NCBI GenBank assembly: GCA_028752905.1
Contig: JAQNBH010000270.1
Location: 62,001 to 126,000, forward strand
Origin: Cladorhizidae sp. MBARI D1340-BT2
Lineage: Eukaryota > Porifera > Demospongiae > Poecilosclerida > Cladorhizidae
Direction: 5' to 3'
Length of the DNA stretch: 64,000 bases
Positions 24,701 to 38,300 of the stretch are shown here, piece by piece. Positions within the stretch are counted from its first letter, which is position 1. The number at the start of each line of letters is the position of its first letter. A program made the position numbers and the translations under genes. The notes beneath the pieces were generated by a model, which did not search any database, was not told the DNA's origin, and worked only from the letters and a program-made list of their open reading frames with translations.

Positions 24701-25340
24701 GCTCAAGATAGAGAACACTGAGAGATACCTATCTTGCAAGTCCATTACAGTGAAGTGTGCAGAATATATGGATGTTTGGTATCAAGAGAGAGCACTTAGA
24801 GAGTCCTATCTTAATAGCTATACATCAAGTCTATTCAGTGAAGTGTGGATAATCTACGAAGCTAACATGTTTAGCATCAAGTAAGAGTACAATTCATAAC
24901 TGCCCTAATTAACAAGACCAAAGTCCCAGATTTTGTCAACTGATAGAGAAGGCCCTTATCTGCAACATGTCAACAGATTATCAATAAATGTGGTGGTTTT
25001 TCATGGCAGGCCACCGCTTTGGCAACTGGAAAACGCCAGGAAAGATCGCAAACCTTACCACTTCAAATCACCATAACTTGCTAATACTTAGAGTACTCAA
25101 AATTTTGGCACGTACAAAAGACAGATAATTAGAAGGGCTATCCGGTGATATAAAAATTATCTTTTTTGGGTAAAGTGTAGCAAAGTTATGAGCTTTACGG
25201 CAAAATAACAAGATTTTTGGGGGGAAAATGAGAAACATATAGACCAAATTAGGGCAAATATCAAGATAGAGAACACATAATGAAACCTATCATTCGAATC
25301 ATATCAAATCCATTACAGTGAAGTGTGCAGAATATTATGG
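21713..25340 (+). repeat. Four 907-bp copies forming two 1814-bp dimers
   Basis: Copies 25-28 start at 21713, 22620, 23527 and 24434, each 907 bp. All carry TATTAAGTG and the one-base loss TTTCATGGC that mark copies 13 and 19, but joined to a type-B box. Odd members have AAAAAATTTC, TAGAAAAG and TCAAGTCC; even members have AAAAATTATC, TAGCAAAG and TCAAATCC. Copy 26 alone has CTACGAAGCTAACC in unit a1. The group looks like a local expansion of one recombinant variant. Confidence 0.85.
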
Positions 25341-28300
25341 ATGTTTGATATCAACAGAGAGCACAGGGAGAGACCTATCTTAATAGCTATATATCAAGTT
25401 TATACAGTGAAGTGTGGAGAATCTATGAAGCTAACCTGTTTAGCATCAAGATAGAGAACACATAGAGAAACCTATCTTGTGATTCTATGTATGCAGAATA
25501 TACGGATGTTTGGTATCAAGAGAGAGAACAGAGAGAGGCCTACCTTTAGAGCTATATATCAAGTCTATTAAGTGAAGTGTGGAGAATCTATGAAGCTAAC
25601 ATGTTTAGCTCAAGATAGAGAACACTGAGAGATACCTATCTTGCAAGTCCATTACAGTGAAGTGTGCAGAATATATGGATGTTTGGTATCAAGAGAGAGC
25701 ACTTAGAGAGTCCTATCTTAATAGCTATACATCAAGTCTATTCAGTGAAGTGTGGATAATCTACGAAGCTAACATGTTTAGCATCAAGTAAGAGTACAAT
25801 TCATAACTGCCCTAATTAACAAGACCAAAGTCCCAGATTTTGTCAACTGATAGAGAAGGCCCTTATCTGCAACATGTCAACAGATTATCAATAAATGTGG
25901 TGGTTTTTCACTGGCAGGCCACCGCTTTGGCAACTGGAAAACGCCAGGAAAGATCGCAAACCTTACCACTTCAAATCACCATAACTTGCTAATACTTAGA
26001 GTACTCTAAAATTTTGGCACGTACAAAAGACAGATAATTAGAAGGGCTATCCGGTGATATAAAAATTATCTTTTTTGGGTAAAGTGTAGAAAAGTTATGA
26101 GCTTTACGGAAAAATAACAAGATTTTTGGGGGGAAAATGAGAAACATATTATAGACCAAATTAGGGCAAATATCAAGATAGAGAACACATAATGAAACCT
26201 ATCATTCGAATCATATCAAGTCCATTACAGTGAAGTGTGCAGAATATTATGGATGTTTGATATCAACAGAGAGCACAGGGAGAGACCTATCTTAATAGCT
26301 ATATATCAAGTTTATACAGTGAAGTGTGGAGAATCTATGAAGCTAACCTGTTTAGCATCAAGATAGAGAACACATAGAGAAACCTATCTTGTGATTCTAT
26401 GTATGCAGAATATACGGATGTTTGGTATCAAGAGAGAGAACAGAGAGAGGCCTACCTTTAGAGCTATATATCAAGTCTATTCAGTGAAGTGTGGAGAATC
26501 TATGAAGCTAACATGTTTAGCTCAAGATAGAGAACACTGAGAGATACCTATCTTGCAAGTCCATTACAGTGAAGTGTGCAGAATATATGGATGTTTGGTA
26601 TCAAGAGAGAGCACTTAGAGAGTCCTATCTTAATAGCTATACATCAAGTCTATTCAGTGAAGTGTGGATAATCTACGAAGCTAACATGTTTAGCATCAAG
26701 TAAGAGTACAATTCATAACTGCCCTAATTAACAAGACCAAAGTCCCAGATTTTGTCAACTGATAGAAAAGGCCCTTATCTGCAACATGTCAACAGATTAT
26801 CAATAAATGTGGTGGTTTTTCACTGGCAGGCCACCGCTTTGGCAACTGGAAAACGCCAGGAAAGATCGCAAACCTTACCACTTCAAATCACCATAACTTG
26901 CTAATACTTAGAGTACTCAAAATTTTGGCACGTACAAAAGACAGATAATTAGAAGGGCTATCCGGTGATATGAAAATTATCTTTTTGGGGTAAAGGGTAG
27001 AAAAGTTATGTGCTTTACGGAAAAATAACAAGATTTTTGGGGGGAAAATGAGAAACATATTATAGACCAAATTAGGACAAATATCAAGATAGAGAACACA
27101 TAATGAAACCTATCATTCGAATCATATCAAGTCCATTACAGTGAAGTGTGCAGAATATTATGGATGTTTGATATCAACAGAGAGCACAGGGAGAGACCTA
27201 TCTTAATAGCTATATATCAAGTTTATACAGTGAAGTGTGGAGAATCTATGAAGCTAACCTGTTTAGCATCAAGATAGAGAACACATAGAGAAACCTATCT
27301 TGTGATTCTATGTATGCAGAATATACGGATGTTTGGTATCAAGAGAGAGAACAGAGAGAGGCCTACCTTTAGAGCTATATATCAAGTCTATTCAGTGAAG
27401 TGTGGAGAATCTATGAAGCTAACATGTTTAGCTCAAGATAGAGAACACTGAGAGATACCTATCTTGCAAGTCCATTACAGTGAAGTGTGCAGAATATATG
27501 GATGTTTGGTATCAAGAGAGAGCACTTAGAGAGTCCTATCTTAATAGCTATACATCAAGTCTATTCAGTGAAGTGTGGATAATCTACGAAGCTAACATGT
27601 TTAGCATCAAGTAAGAGTACAATTCATAACTGCCCTAATTAACAAGACCAAAGTCCCAGATTTTGTCAACTGATAGAGAAGGCCCTTATCTGCAACATGT
27701 CAACAGATTATCAATAAATGTGGTGGTTTTTCACTGGCAGGCCACCGCTTTGGCAACTGGAAAACGCCAGGAAAGATCGCAAACCTTACCACTTCAAATC
27801 ACCATAACTTGCTAATACTTAGAGTACTCAAAATTTTGGCACGTTCAAAAGACAGATAATTAGAAGGGCTATCCGGTGATATAAAAATTATCTTTTTGGG
27901 GTAAAGTGTAGAAAAGTTATGAGCTTTACGGCAAAATAACAAGATTTTTGGGGGGGAAATGAGAAACATATAGACCAAATTAGGGCAAATATCAAGATAG
28001 AGAACACATAATGAAACCTATCATTCGAATCATATCAAATCCATTACAGTGAAGTGTGCAGAATATTATGGATGTTTGATATCAACAGAGAGCACAGGGA
28101 GAGACCTATCTTAATAGCTATATATCAAGTTTATACAGTGAAGTGTGGAGAATCTATGAAGCTAACCTGTTTAGCATCAAGATAGAGAACACATAGAGAA
28201 ACCTATCTTGTGATTCTATGTATGCAGAATATACGGATGTTTGGTATCAAGAGAGAGAACAGAGAGAGGCCTACCTTTAGAGCTATATATCAAGTCTATT

Positions 28301-30804
28301 CAGTGAAGTGTAGAGAATCTATGAAGCTAACATGTTTAGCTCAAGATAGAGAACACTGAGAGATACCTATCTTGCAAGTCCATTACAGTGAAGTGTGCAG
28401 AATATATGGATGTTTGGTATATATCAAGAGAGAGCACTTAGAGAGTCCTATCTTAATAGCTATACATCAAGTCTATTCAGTGAAGTGTGGATAATCTACG
28501 AAGCTAACATGTTTAGCATCAAGTAAGAGTACAATTCATAACTGCCCTAATTAACAAGACCAAAGTCCCAGATTTTGTCAACTGATAGAGAAGGCCCTTA
28601 TCTGCAACATGTCAACAGATTATCAATAAATGTGGTGGTTTTTCACTGGCAGGCCACCGCTTTGGCAACTGGAAAACGCCAGGAAAGATCGCAAACCTTA
28701 CCACTTCAAATCACCATAACTTGCTAATACTTAGAGTACTCAAAATTTTGGCACGTACAAAAGACAGATAATTAGAAGGGCTATCCGGTGATATGAAAAT
28801 TATCTTTTTGGGGTAAAGGGTAGAAAAGTTATGTGCTTTACGGGAAAATAACAAGATTTTTGGGGGGAAAATGAGAAACATATTATAGACCAAATTAGGG
28901 CAAATATCAAGATAGAGAACACATAATGAAACCTATCATTCGAATCATATCAAGTCCATTACAGTGAAGTGTGCAGAATATTATGGATGTTTGATATCAA
29001 CAGAGAGCACAGGGAGAGACCTATCTTAATAGCTATATATCAAGTTTATACAGTGAAGTGTGGAGAATCTATGAAGCTAACCTGTTTAGCATCAAGATAG
29101 AGAACACATAGAGAAACCTATCTTGTGATTCTATGTATGCAGAATATACGGATGTTTGGTATCAAGAGAGAGAACAGAGAGAGGCCTACCTTTAGAGCTA
29201 TATATCAAGTCTATTCAGTGAAGTGTGGAGAATCTATGAAGCTAACATGTTTAGCTCAAGATAGAGAACACTGAGAGATACCTATCTTGCAAGTCCATTA
29301 CAGTGAAGTGTGCAGAATATATGGATGTTTGGTATCAAGAGAGAGCACTTAGAGAGTCCTATCTTAATAGCTATACATCAAGTCTATTCAGTGAAGTGTG
29401 GATAATCTACGAAGCTAACATGTTTAGCATCAAGTAAGAGTACAATTCATAACTGCCCTAATTAACAAGACCAAAGTCCCAGATTTTGTCAACTGATAGA
29501 GAAGGCCCTTATCTGCAACATGTCAACAGATTATCAATAAATGTGGTGGTTTTTCACTGGCAGGCCACCGCTTTGGCAACTGGAAAACGCCAGGAAAGAT
29601 CGCAAACCTTACCACTTCAAATCACCATAACTTGCTAATACTTAGAGTACTCAAAATTTTGGCACGTACAAAAGACAGATAATTAGAAGGGCTATCCGGT
29701 GATATAAAAATTATCTTTTTTGGGTAAAGTGTAGAAAAGTTATGAGCTTTACGGCAAAATAACAAGATTTTTGGGGGGAAAATGAGAAACATATAGACCA
29801 AATTAGGGCAAATATCAAGATAGAGAACACATAATGAAACCTATCATTCGAATCATATCAAGTCCATTACAGTGAAGTGTGCAGAATATTATGGATGTTT
29901 GATATCAACAGAGAGCACAGGGAGAGACCTATCTTAATAGCTATATATCAAGTTTATACAGTGAAGTGTGGAGAATCTATGAAGCTAACCTGTTTAGCAT
30001 CAAGATAGAGAACACATAGAGAAACCTATCTTGTGATTCTATGTATGCAGAATATACGGATGTTTGGTATCAAGAGAGAGAACAGAGAGAGGCCTACCTT
30101 TAGAGCTATATATCAAGTCTATTCAGTGAAGTGTGGAGAATCTATGAAGCTAACATGTTTAGCTCAAGATAGAGAACACTGAGAGATACCTATCTTGCAA
30201 GTCCATTACAGTGAAGTGTGCAGAATATATGGATGTTTGGTATCAAGAGAGAGCACTTAGAGAGTCCTATCTTAATAGCTATACATCAAGTCTATTCAGT
30301 GAAGTGTGGATAATCTACGAAGCTAACATGTTTAGCATCAAGTAAGAGTACAATTCATAACTGCCCTAATTAACAAGACCAAAGTCCCAGATTTTGTCAA
30401 CTGATAGAGAAGGCCCTTATCTGCAACATGTCAACAGATTATCAATAAATGTGGTGGTTTTTCACTGGCAGGCCACCGCTTTGGCAACTGGAAAACGCCA
30501 GGAAAGATCGCAAACCTTACCACTTCAAATCACCATAACTTGCTAATACTTAGAGTACTCAAAATTTTGGCACGTACAAAAGACAGATAATTAGAAGGGC
30601 TATCCGGTGATATGAAAATTATCTTTTTGGGGTAAAGGGTAGAAAAGTTATGAGCTTTACGGCAAAATAACAAGATTTTGGGGGGAAAATGAGAAACATA
30701 ATATAGACCAAATTAGGGCAAATATCAAGATAGAGAACACATAATGAAACCTATCATTCGAATCATATCAAGTCCATTACAGTGAAGTGTGCAGAATATT
30801 ATGG
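25341..30804 (+). repeat. Copies 29-34, marked variants in order 1
   Basis: Monomers start at 25341, 26253, 27164, 28072, 28987 and 29895 (912, 911, 908, 915, 908, 910 bp). Copy 29 keeps TATTAAG and adds CTCTAAAATT and a B-then-A box. Copy 30 has GATAGAAAAGG and AGGACAAAT. Copy 31 has ACGTTCAAAAG. Copy 32 has GTGTAGAGAATC, a 4-bp gain (GGTATATATCAAG) and CGGGAAAATAAC. Copy 33 is plain type B. Copy 34 has an A-then-B box with ACATAATATAG. Four of these marks recur in the next block in a different sequence. Confidence 0.85.
26056..26156 (+). repeat. Hybrid variable box B-then-A (copy 29)
   Basis: The left part is type B (GATATAAAAATTATC, TTTTTTGGGTAAAGTG, TATGAGC) and the right part is type A (ACGGAAAAATAAC, ACATATTATAGAC). 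The switch lies near 26098-26111. It is the reciprocal arrangement to the hybrid at 5248-5345. Copy 35 (from 30805) has the same hybrid and shares the extra T in CTCTAAAATT just upstream, so the two copies descend from one event. Confidence 0.85.
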
Positions 30805-33800
30805 ATGTTTGATATCAACAGAGAGCACAGGGAGAGACCTATCTTAATAGCTATATATCAAGTTTATACAGTGAAGTGTGGAGAATCTATGAAGCTAACC
30901 TGTTTAGCATCAAGATAGAGAACACATAGAGAAACCTATCTTGTGATTCTATGTATGCAGAATATACGGATGTTTGGTATCAAGAGAGAGAACAGAGAGA
31001 GGCCTACCTTTAGAGCTATATATCAAGTCTATTCAGTGAAGTGTGGAGAATCTATGAAGCTAACATGTTTAGCTCAAGATAGAGAACACTGAGAGATACC
31101 TATCTTGCAAGTCCATTACAGTGAAGTGTGCAGAATATATGGATGTTTGGTATCAAGAGAGAGCACTTAGAGAGTCCTATCTTAATAGCTATACATCAAG
31201 TCTATTCAGTGAAGTGTGGATAATCTACGAAGCTAACATGTTTAGCATCAAGTAAGAGTACAATTCATAACTGCCCTAATTAACAAGACCAAAGTCCCAG
31301 ATTTTGTCAACTGATAGAGAAGGCCCTTATCTGCAACATGTCAACAGATTATCAATAAATGTGGTGGTTTTTCACTGGCAGGCCACCGCTTTGGCAACTG
31401 GAAAACGCCAGGAAAGATCGCAAACCTTACCACTTCAAATCACCATAACTTGCTAATACTTAGAGTACTCTAAAATTTTGGCACGTACAAAAGACAGATA
31501 ATTAGAAGGGCTATCCGGTGATATAAAAATTATCTTTTTTGGGTAAAGTGTAGAAAAGTTATGAGCTTTACGGAAAAATAACAAGATTTTTGGGGGGAAA
31601 ATGAGAAACATATTATAGACCAAATTAGGGCAAATATCAAGATAGAGAACACATAATGAAACCTATCATTCGAATCATATCAAGTCCATTACAGTGAAGT
31701 GTGCAGAATATTATGGATGTTTGATATCAACAGAGAGCACAGGGAGAGACCTATCTTAATAGCTATATATCAAGTTTATACAGTGAAGTGTGGAGAATCT
31801 ATGAAGCTAACCTGTTTAGCATCAAGATAGAGAACACATAGAGAAACCTATCTTGTGATTCTATGTATGCAGAATATACGGATGTTTGGTATCAAGAGAG
31901 AGAACAGAGAGAGGCCTACCTTTAGAGCTATATATCAAGTCTATTCAGTGAAGTGTAGAGAATCTATGAAGCTAACATGTTTAGCTCAAGATAGAGAACA
32001 CTGAGAGATACCTATCTTGCAAGTCCATTACAGTGAAGTGTGCAGAATATATGGATGTTTGGTATATATCAAGAGAGAGCACTTAGAGAGTCCTATCTTA
32101 ATAGCTATACATCAAGTCTATTCAGTGAAGTGTGGATAATCTACGAAGCTAACATGTTTAGCATCAAGTAAGAGTACAATTCATAACTGCCCTAATTAAC
32201 AAGACCAAAGTCCCAGATTTTGTCAACTGATAGAGAAGGCCCTTATCTGCAACATGTCAACAGATTATCAATAAATGTGGTGGTTTTTCACTGGCAGGCC
32301 ACCGCTTTGGCAACTGGAAAACGCCAGGAAAGATCGCAAACCTTACCACTTCAAATCACCATAACTTGCTAATACTTAGAGTACTCAAAATTTTGGCACG
32401 TACAAAAGACAGATAATTAGAAGGGCTATCCGGTGATATGAAAATTATCTTTTTGGGGTAAAGGGTAGAAAAGTTATGTGCTTTACGGAAAAATAACAAG
32501 ATTTTTGGGGGGAAAATGAGAAACATATTATAGACCAAATTAGGGCAAATATCAAGATAGAGAACACATAATGAAACCTATCATTCGAATCATATCAAGT
32601 CCATTACAGTGAAGTGTGCAGAATATTATGGATGTTTGATATCAACAGAGAGCACAGGGAGAGACCTATCTTAATAGCTATATATCAAGTTTATACAGTG
32701 AAGTGTGGAGAATCTATGAAGCTAACCTGTTTAGCATCAAGATAGAGAACACATAGAGAAACCTATCTTGTGATTCTATGTATGCAGAATATACGGATGT
32801 TTGGTATCAAGAGAGAGAACAGAGAGAGGCCTACCTTTAGAGCTATATATCAAGTCTATTCAGTGAAGTGTGGAGAATCTATGAAGCTAACATGTTTAGC
32901 TCAAGATAGAGAACACTGAGAGATACCTATCTTGCAAGTCCATTACAGTGAAGTGTGCAGAATATATGGATGTTTGGTATCAAGAGAGAGCACTTAGAGA
33001 GTCCTATCTTAATAGCTATACATCAAGTCTATTCAGTGAAGTGTGGATAATCTACGAAGCTAACATGTTTAGCATCAAGTAAGAGTACAATTCATAACTG
33101 CCCTAATTAACAAGACCAAAGTCCCAGATTTTGTCAACTGATAGAGAAGGCCCTTATCTGCAACATGTCAACAGATTATCAATAAATGTGGTGGTTTTTC
33201 ACTGGCAGGCCACCGCTTTGGCAACTGGAAAACGCCAGGAAAGATCGCAAACCTTACCACTTCAAATCACCATAACTTGCTAATACTTAGAGTACTCAAA
33301 ATTTTGGCACGTTCAAAAGACAGATAATTAGAAGGGCTATCCGGTGATATAAAAATTATCTTTTTGGGGTAAAGTGTAGAAAAGTTATGAGCTTTACGGC
33401 AAAATAACAAGATTTTTGGGGGGGAAATGAGAAACATATAGACCAAATTAGGGCAAATATCAAGATAGAGAACACATAATGAAACCTATCATTCGAATCA
33501 TATCAAGTCCATTACAGTGAAGTGTGCAGAATATTATGGATGTTTGATATCAACAGAGAGCACAGGGAGAGACCTATCTTAATAGCTATATATCAAGTTT
33601 ATACAGTGAAGTGTGGAGAATCTATGAAGCTAACCTGTTTAGCATCAAGATAGAGAACACATAGAGAAACCTATCTTGTGATTCTATGTATGCAGAATAT
33701 ACGGATGTTTGGTATCAAGAGAGAGAACAGAGAGAGGCCTACCTTTAGAGCTATATATCAAGTCTATTCAGTGAAGTGTGGAGAATCTATGAAGCTAACA

Positions 33801-35357
33801 TGTTTAGCTCAAGATAGAGAACACTGAGAGATACCTATCTTGCAAGTCCATTACAGTGAAGTGTGCAGAATATATGGATGTTTGGTATCAAGAGAGAGCA
33901 CTTAGAGAGTCCTATCTTAATAGCTATACATCAAGTCTATTCAGTGAAGTGTGGATAATCTACGAAGCTAACATGTTTAGCATCAAGTAAGAGTACAATT
34001 CATAACTGCCCTAATTAACAAGACCAAAGTCCCAGATTTTGTCAACTGATAGAGAAGGCCCTTATCTGCAACATGTCAACAGATTATCAATAAATGTGGT
34101 GGTTTTTCACTGGCAGGCCACCGCTTTGGCAACTGGAAAACGCCAGGAAAGATCGCAAACCTTACCACTTCAAATCACCATAACTTGCTAATACTTAGAG
34201 TACTCAAAATTTTGGCACGTACAAAAGACAGATAATTAGAAGGGCTATCCGGTGATATGAAAATTATCTTTTTGGGGTAAAGGGTAGAAAAGTTATGAGC
34301 TTTACGGCAAAATAACAAGATTTTGGGGGGAAAATGAGAAACATAATATAGACCAAATTAGGGCAAATATCAAGATAGAGAACACATAATGAAACCTATC
34401 ATTCGAATCATATCAAGTCCATTACAGTGAAGTGTGCAGAATATTATGGATGTTTGATATCAACAGAGAGCACAGGGAGAGACCTATCTTAATAGCTATA
34501 TATCAAGTTTATACAGTGAAGTGTGGAGAATCTATGAAGCTAACCTGTTTAGCATCAAGATAGAGAACACATAGAGAAACCTATCTTGTGATTCTATGTA
34601 TGCAGAATATACGGATGTTTGGTATCAAGAGAGAGAACAGAGAGAGGCCTACCTTTAGAGCTATATATCAAGTCTATTCAGTGAAGTGTGGAGAATCTAT
34701 GAAGCTAACATGTTTAGCTCAAGATAGAGAACACTGAGAGATACCTATCTTGCAAGTCCATTACAGTGAAGTGTGCAGAATATATGGATGTTTGGTATCA
34801 AGAGAGAGCACTTAGAGAGTCCTATCTTAATAGCTATACATCAAGTCTATTCAGTGAAGTGTGGATAATCTACGAAGCTAACATGTTTAGCATCAAGTAA
34901 GAGTACAATTCATAACTGCCCTAATTAACAAGACCAAAGTCCCAGATTTTGTCAACTGATAGAGAAGGCCCTTATCTGCAACATGTCAACAGATTATCAA
35001 TAAATGTGGTGGTTTTTCACTGGCAGGCCACCGCTTTGGCAACTGGAAAACGCCAGGAAAGATCGCAAACCTTACCACTTCAAATCACCATAACTTGCTA
35101 ATACTTAGAGTACTCAAAATTTTGGCACGTACAAAAGACAGATAATTAGAAGGGCTATCCGGTGATATAAAAATTATCTTTTTTGGGTAAAGTGTAGAAA
35201 AGTTATGAGCTTTACGGCAAAATAACAAGATTTTTGGGGGGAAAATGAGAAACATATAGACCAAATTAGGGCAAATATCAAGATAGAGAACACATAATGA
35301 AACCTATCATTCGAATCATATCAAGTCCATTACAGTGAAGTGTGCAGAATATTATGG
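30805..35357 (+). repeat. Copies 35-39, same variants in order 2
   Basis: Monomers start at 30805, 31717, 32632, 33540 and 34450 (912, 915, 908, 910, 908 bp). Copy 35 repeats the CTCTAAAATT and B-then-A box of copy 29. Copy 36 repeats GTGTAGAG and GGTATATATC of copy 32 but with a CGGAAAAATAAC box. Copy 37 repeats ACGTTCAAAAG of copy 31. Copy 38 repeats ACATAATATAG of copy 34. Copy 39 is plain type B. The shared marks appear here as CTCT, TATATA, ACGTTC, ATAATA; in the block to the left they run CTCT, ACGTTC, TATATA, ATAATA. Confidence 0.85.
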
Positions 35358-38300
35358 ATGTTTGATATCAACAGAGAGCACAGGGAGAGACCTATCTTAA
35401 TAGCTATATATCAAGTTTATACAGTGAAGTGTGGAGAATCTATGAAGCTAACCTGTTTAGCATCAAGATAGAGAACACATAGAGAAACCTATCTTGTGAT
35501 TCTATGTATGCAGAATATACGGATGTTTGGTATCAAGAGAGAGAACAGAGAGAGGCCTACCTTTAGAGCTATATATCAAGTCTATTCAGTGAAGTGTGGA
35601 GAATCTATGAAGCTAACATGTTTAGCTCAAGATAGAGAACACTGAGAGATACCTATCTTGCAAGTCCATTACAGTGAAGTGTGCAGAATATATGGATGTT
35701 TGGTATCAAGAGAGAGCACTTAGAGAGTCCTATCTTAATAGCTATACATCAAGTCTATTCAGTGAAGTGTGGATAATCTACGAAGCTAACATGTTTAGCA
35801 TCAAGTAAGAGTACAATTCATAACTGCCCTAATTAACAAGACCAAAGTCCCAGATTTTGTCAACTGATAGAGAAGGCCCTTATCTGCAACATGTCAACAG
35901 ATTATCAATAAATGTGGTGGTTTTTCACTGGCAGGCCACCGCTTTGGCAACTGGAAAACGCCAGGAAAGATCGCAAACCTTACCACTTCAAATCACCATA
36001 ACTTGCTAATACTTAGAGTACTCAAAATTTTGGCACGTACAAAAGACAGATAATTAGATGGGCTATCCGGTGATATGAAAATTATCTTTTTGGGGTAAAG
36101 GGTAGAAAAGTTATGTGCTTTACGGAAAAATAACAAGATTTTTGGGGGGGAAATGAGAAACATATTATAGACCAAATTAGGGCAAATATCAAGATAGAGA
36201 ACACATAATGAAACCTATCATTCGAATCATATCAAGTCCATTACAGTGAAGTGTGCAGAATATTATGGATGTTTGATATCAACAGAGAGCACAGGGAGAG
36301 ACCTATCTTAATAGCTATATATCAAGTTTATACAGTGAAGTGTGGAGAATCTATGAAGCTAACCTGTTTAGCATCAAGATAGAGAACACATAGAGAAACC
36401 TATCTTGTGATTCTATGTATGCAGAATATACGGATGTTTGGTATCAAGAGAGAGAACAGAGAGAGGCCTACCTTTAGAGTTATATATCAAGTCTATTCAG
36501 TGAAGTGTGGAGAATCTATGAAGCTAACATGTTTAGCTCAAGATAGAGAACACTGAGAGATACCTATCTTGCAAGTCCATTACAGTGAAGTGTGCAGAAT
36601 ATATGGATGTTTGGTATCAAGAGAGAGCACTTAGAGAGTCCTATCTTAATAGCTATACATCAAGTCTATTCAGTGAAGTGTGGATAATCTACGAAGCTAA
36701 CATGTTTAGCATCAAGTAAGAGTACAATTCATAACTGCCCTAATTAACAAGACCAAAGTCCCAGATTTTGTCAACTGATAGAGAAGGCCCTTATCTGCAA
36801 CATGTCAACAGATTATCAATAAATGTGGTGGTTTTTCACTGGCAGGCCACCGCTTTGGCAACTGGAAAACGCCAGGAAAGATCGCAAACCTTACCACTTC
36901 AAATCACCATAACTTGCTAATACTTAGAGTACTCAAAATTTTGGCACGTACAAAAGACAGATAATTAGAAGGGCTATCCGGTGATATAAAAAATTTCTTT
37001 TTTGGGTAAAGTGTAGAAAAGTTATGAGCTTTACGGCAAAATAACAAGATTTTTGGGGGGAAAATGAGAAACATATAGACCAAATTAGGGCAAATATCAA
37101 GATAGAGAACACATAATGAAACCTATCATTCGAATCATATCAAGTCCATTACAGTGAAGTGTGCAGAATATTATGGATGTTTGATATCAACAGAGAGCAC
37201 AGGGAGAGACCTATCTTAATAGCTATATATCAAGTTTATACAGTGAAGTGTGGAGAATCTATGAAGCTAACCTGTTTAGCATCAAGATAGAGAACACATA
37301 GAGAAACCTATCTTGTGATTCTATGTATGCAGAATATACGGATGTTTGGTATCAAGAGAGAGAACAGAGAGAGGCCTACCTTTAGAGCTATATATCAAGT
37401 CTATTCAGTGAAGTGTGGAGAATCTATGAAGCTAACATGTTTAGCTCAAGATAGAGAACACTGAGAGATACCTATCTTGCAAGTCCATTACAGTGAAGTG
37501 TGCAGAATATATGGATGTTTGGTATCAAGAGAGAGCACTTAGAGAGTCCTATCTTAATAGCTATACATCAAGTCTATTCAGTGAAGTGTGGATAATCTAC
37601 GAAGCTAACATGTTTAGCATCAAGTAAGAGTACAATTCATAACTGCCCTAATTAACAAGACCAAAGTCCCAGATTTTGTCAACTGATAGAGAAGGCCCTT
37701 ATCTGCAACATGTCAACAGATTATCAATAAATGTGGTGGTTTTTCACTGGCAGGCCACCGCTTTGGCAACTGGAAAACGCCAGGAAAGATCGCAAACCTT
37801 ACCACTTCAAATCACCATAACTTGCTAATACTTAGAGTACTCAAAATTTTGGCACGTACAAAAGACAGATAATTAGAAGGGCTATCCGGTGATATGAAAA
37901 TTATCTTTTTGGGGTAAAGGGTAGAAAAGTTATGTGCTTTACGGGAAAATAACAAGATTTTTGGGGGGAAAATGAGAAACATATTATAGACCAAATTAGG
38001 GCAAATATCAAGATAGAGAACACATAATGAAACCTATCATTCGAATCATATCAAGTCCATTACAGTGAAGTGTGCAGAATATTATGGATGTTTGATATCA
38101 ACAGAGAGCACAGGGAGAGACCTATCTTAATAGCTATATATCAAGTTTATACAGTGAAGTGTGGAGAATCTATGAAGCTAACCTGTTTAGCATCAAGATA
38201 GAGAACACATAGAGAAACCTATCTTGTCATTCTATGTATGCAGAATATACGGATGTTTGGTATCAAGAGAGAGAACAGAGAGAGGCCTACCTTTAGAGCT

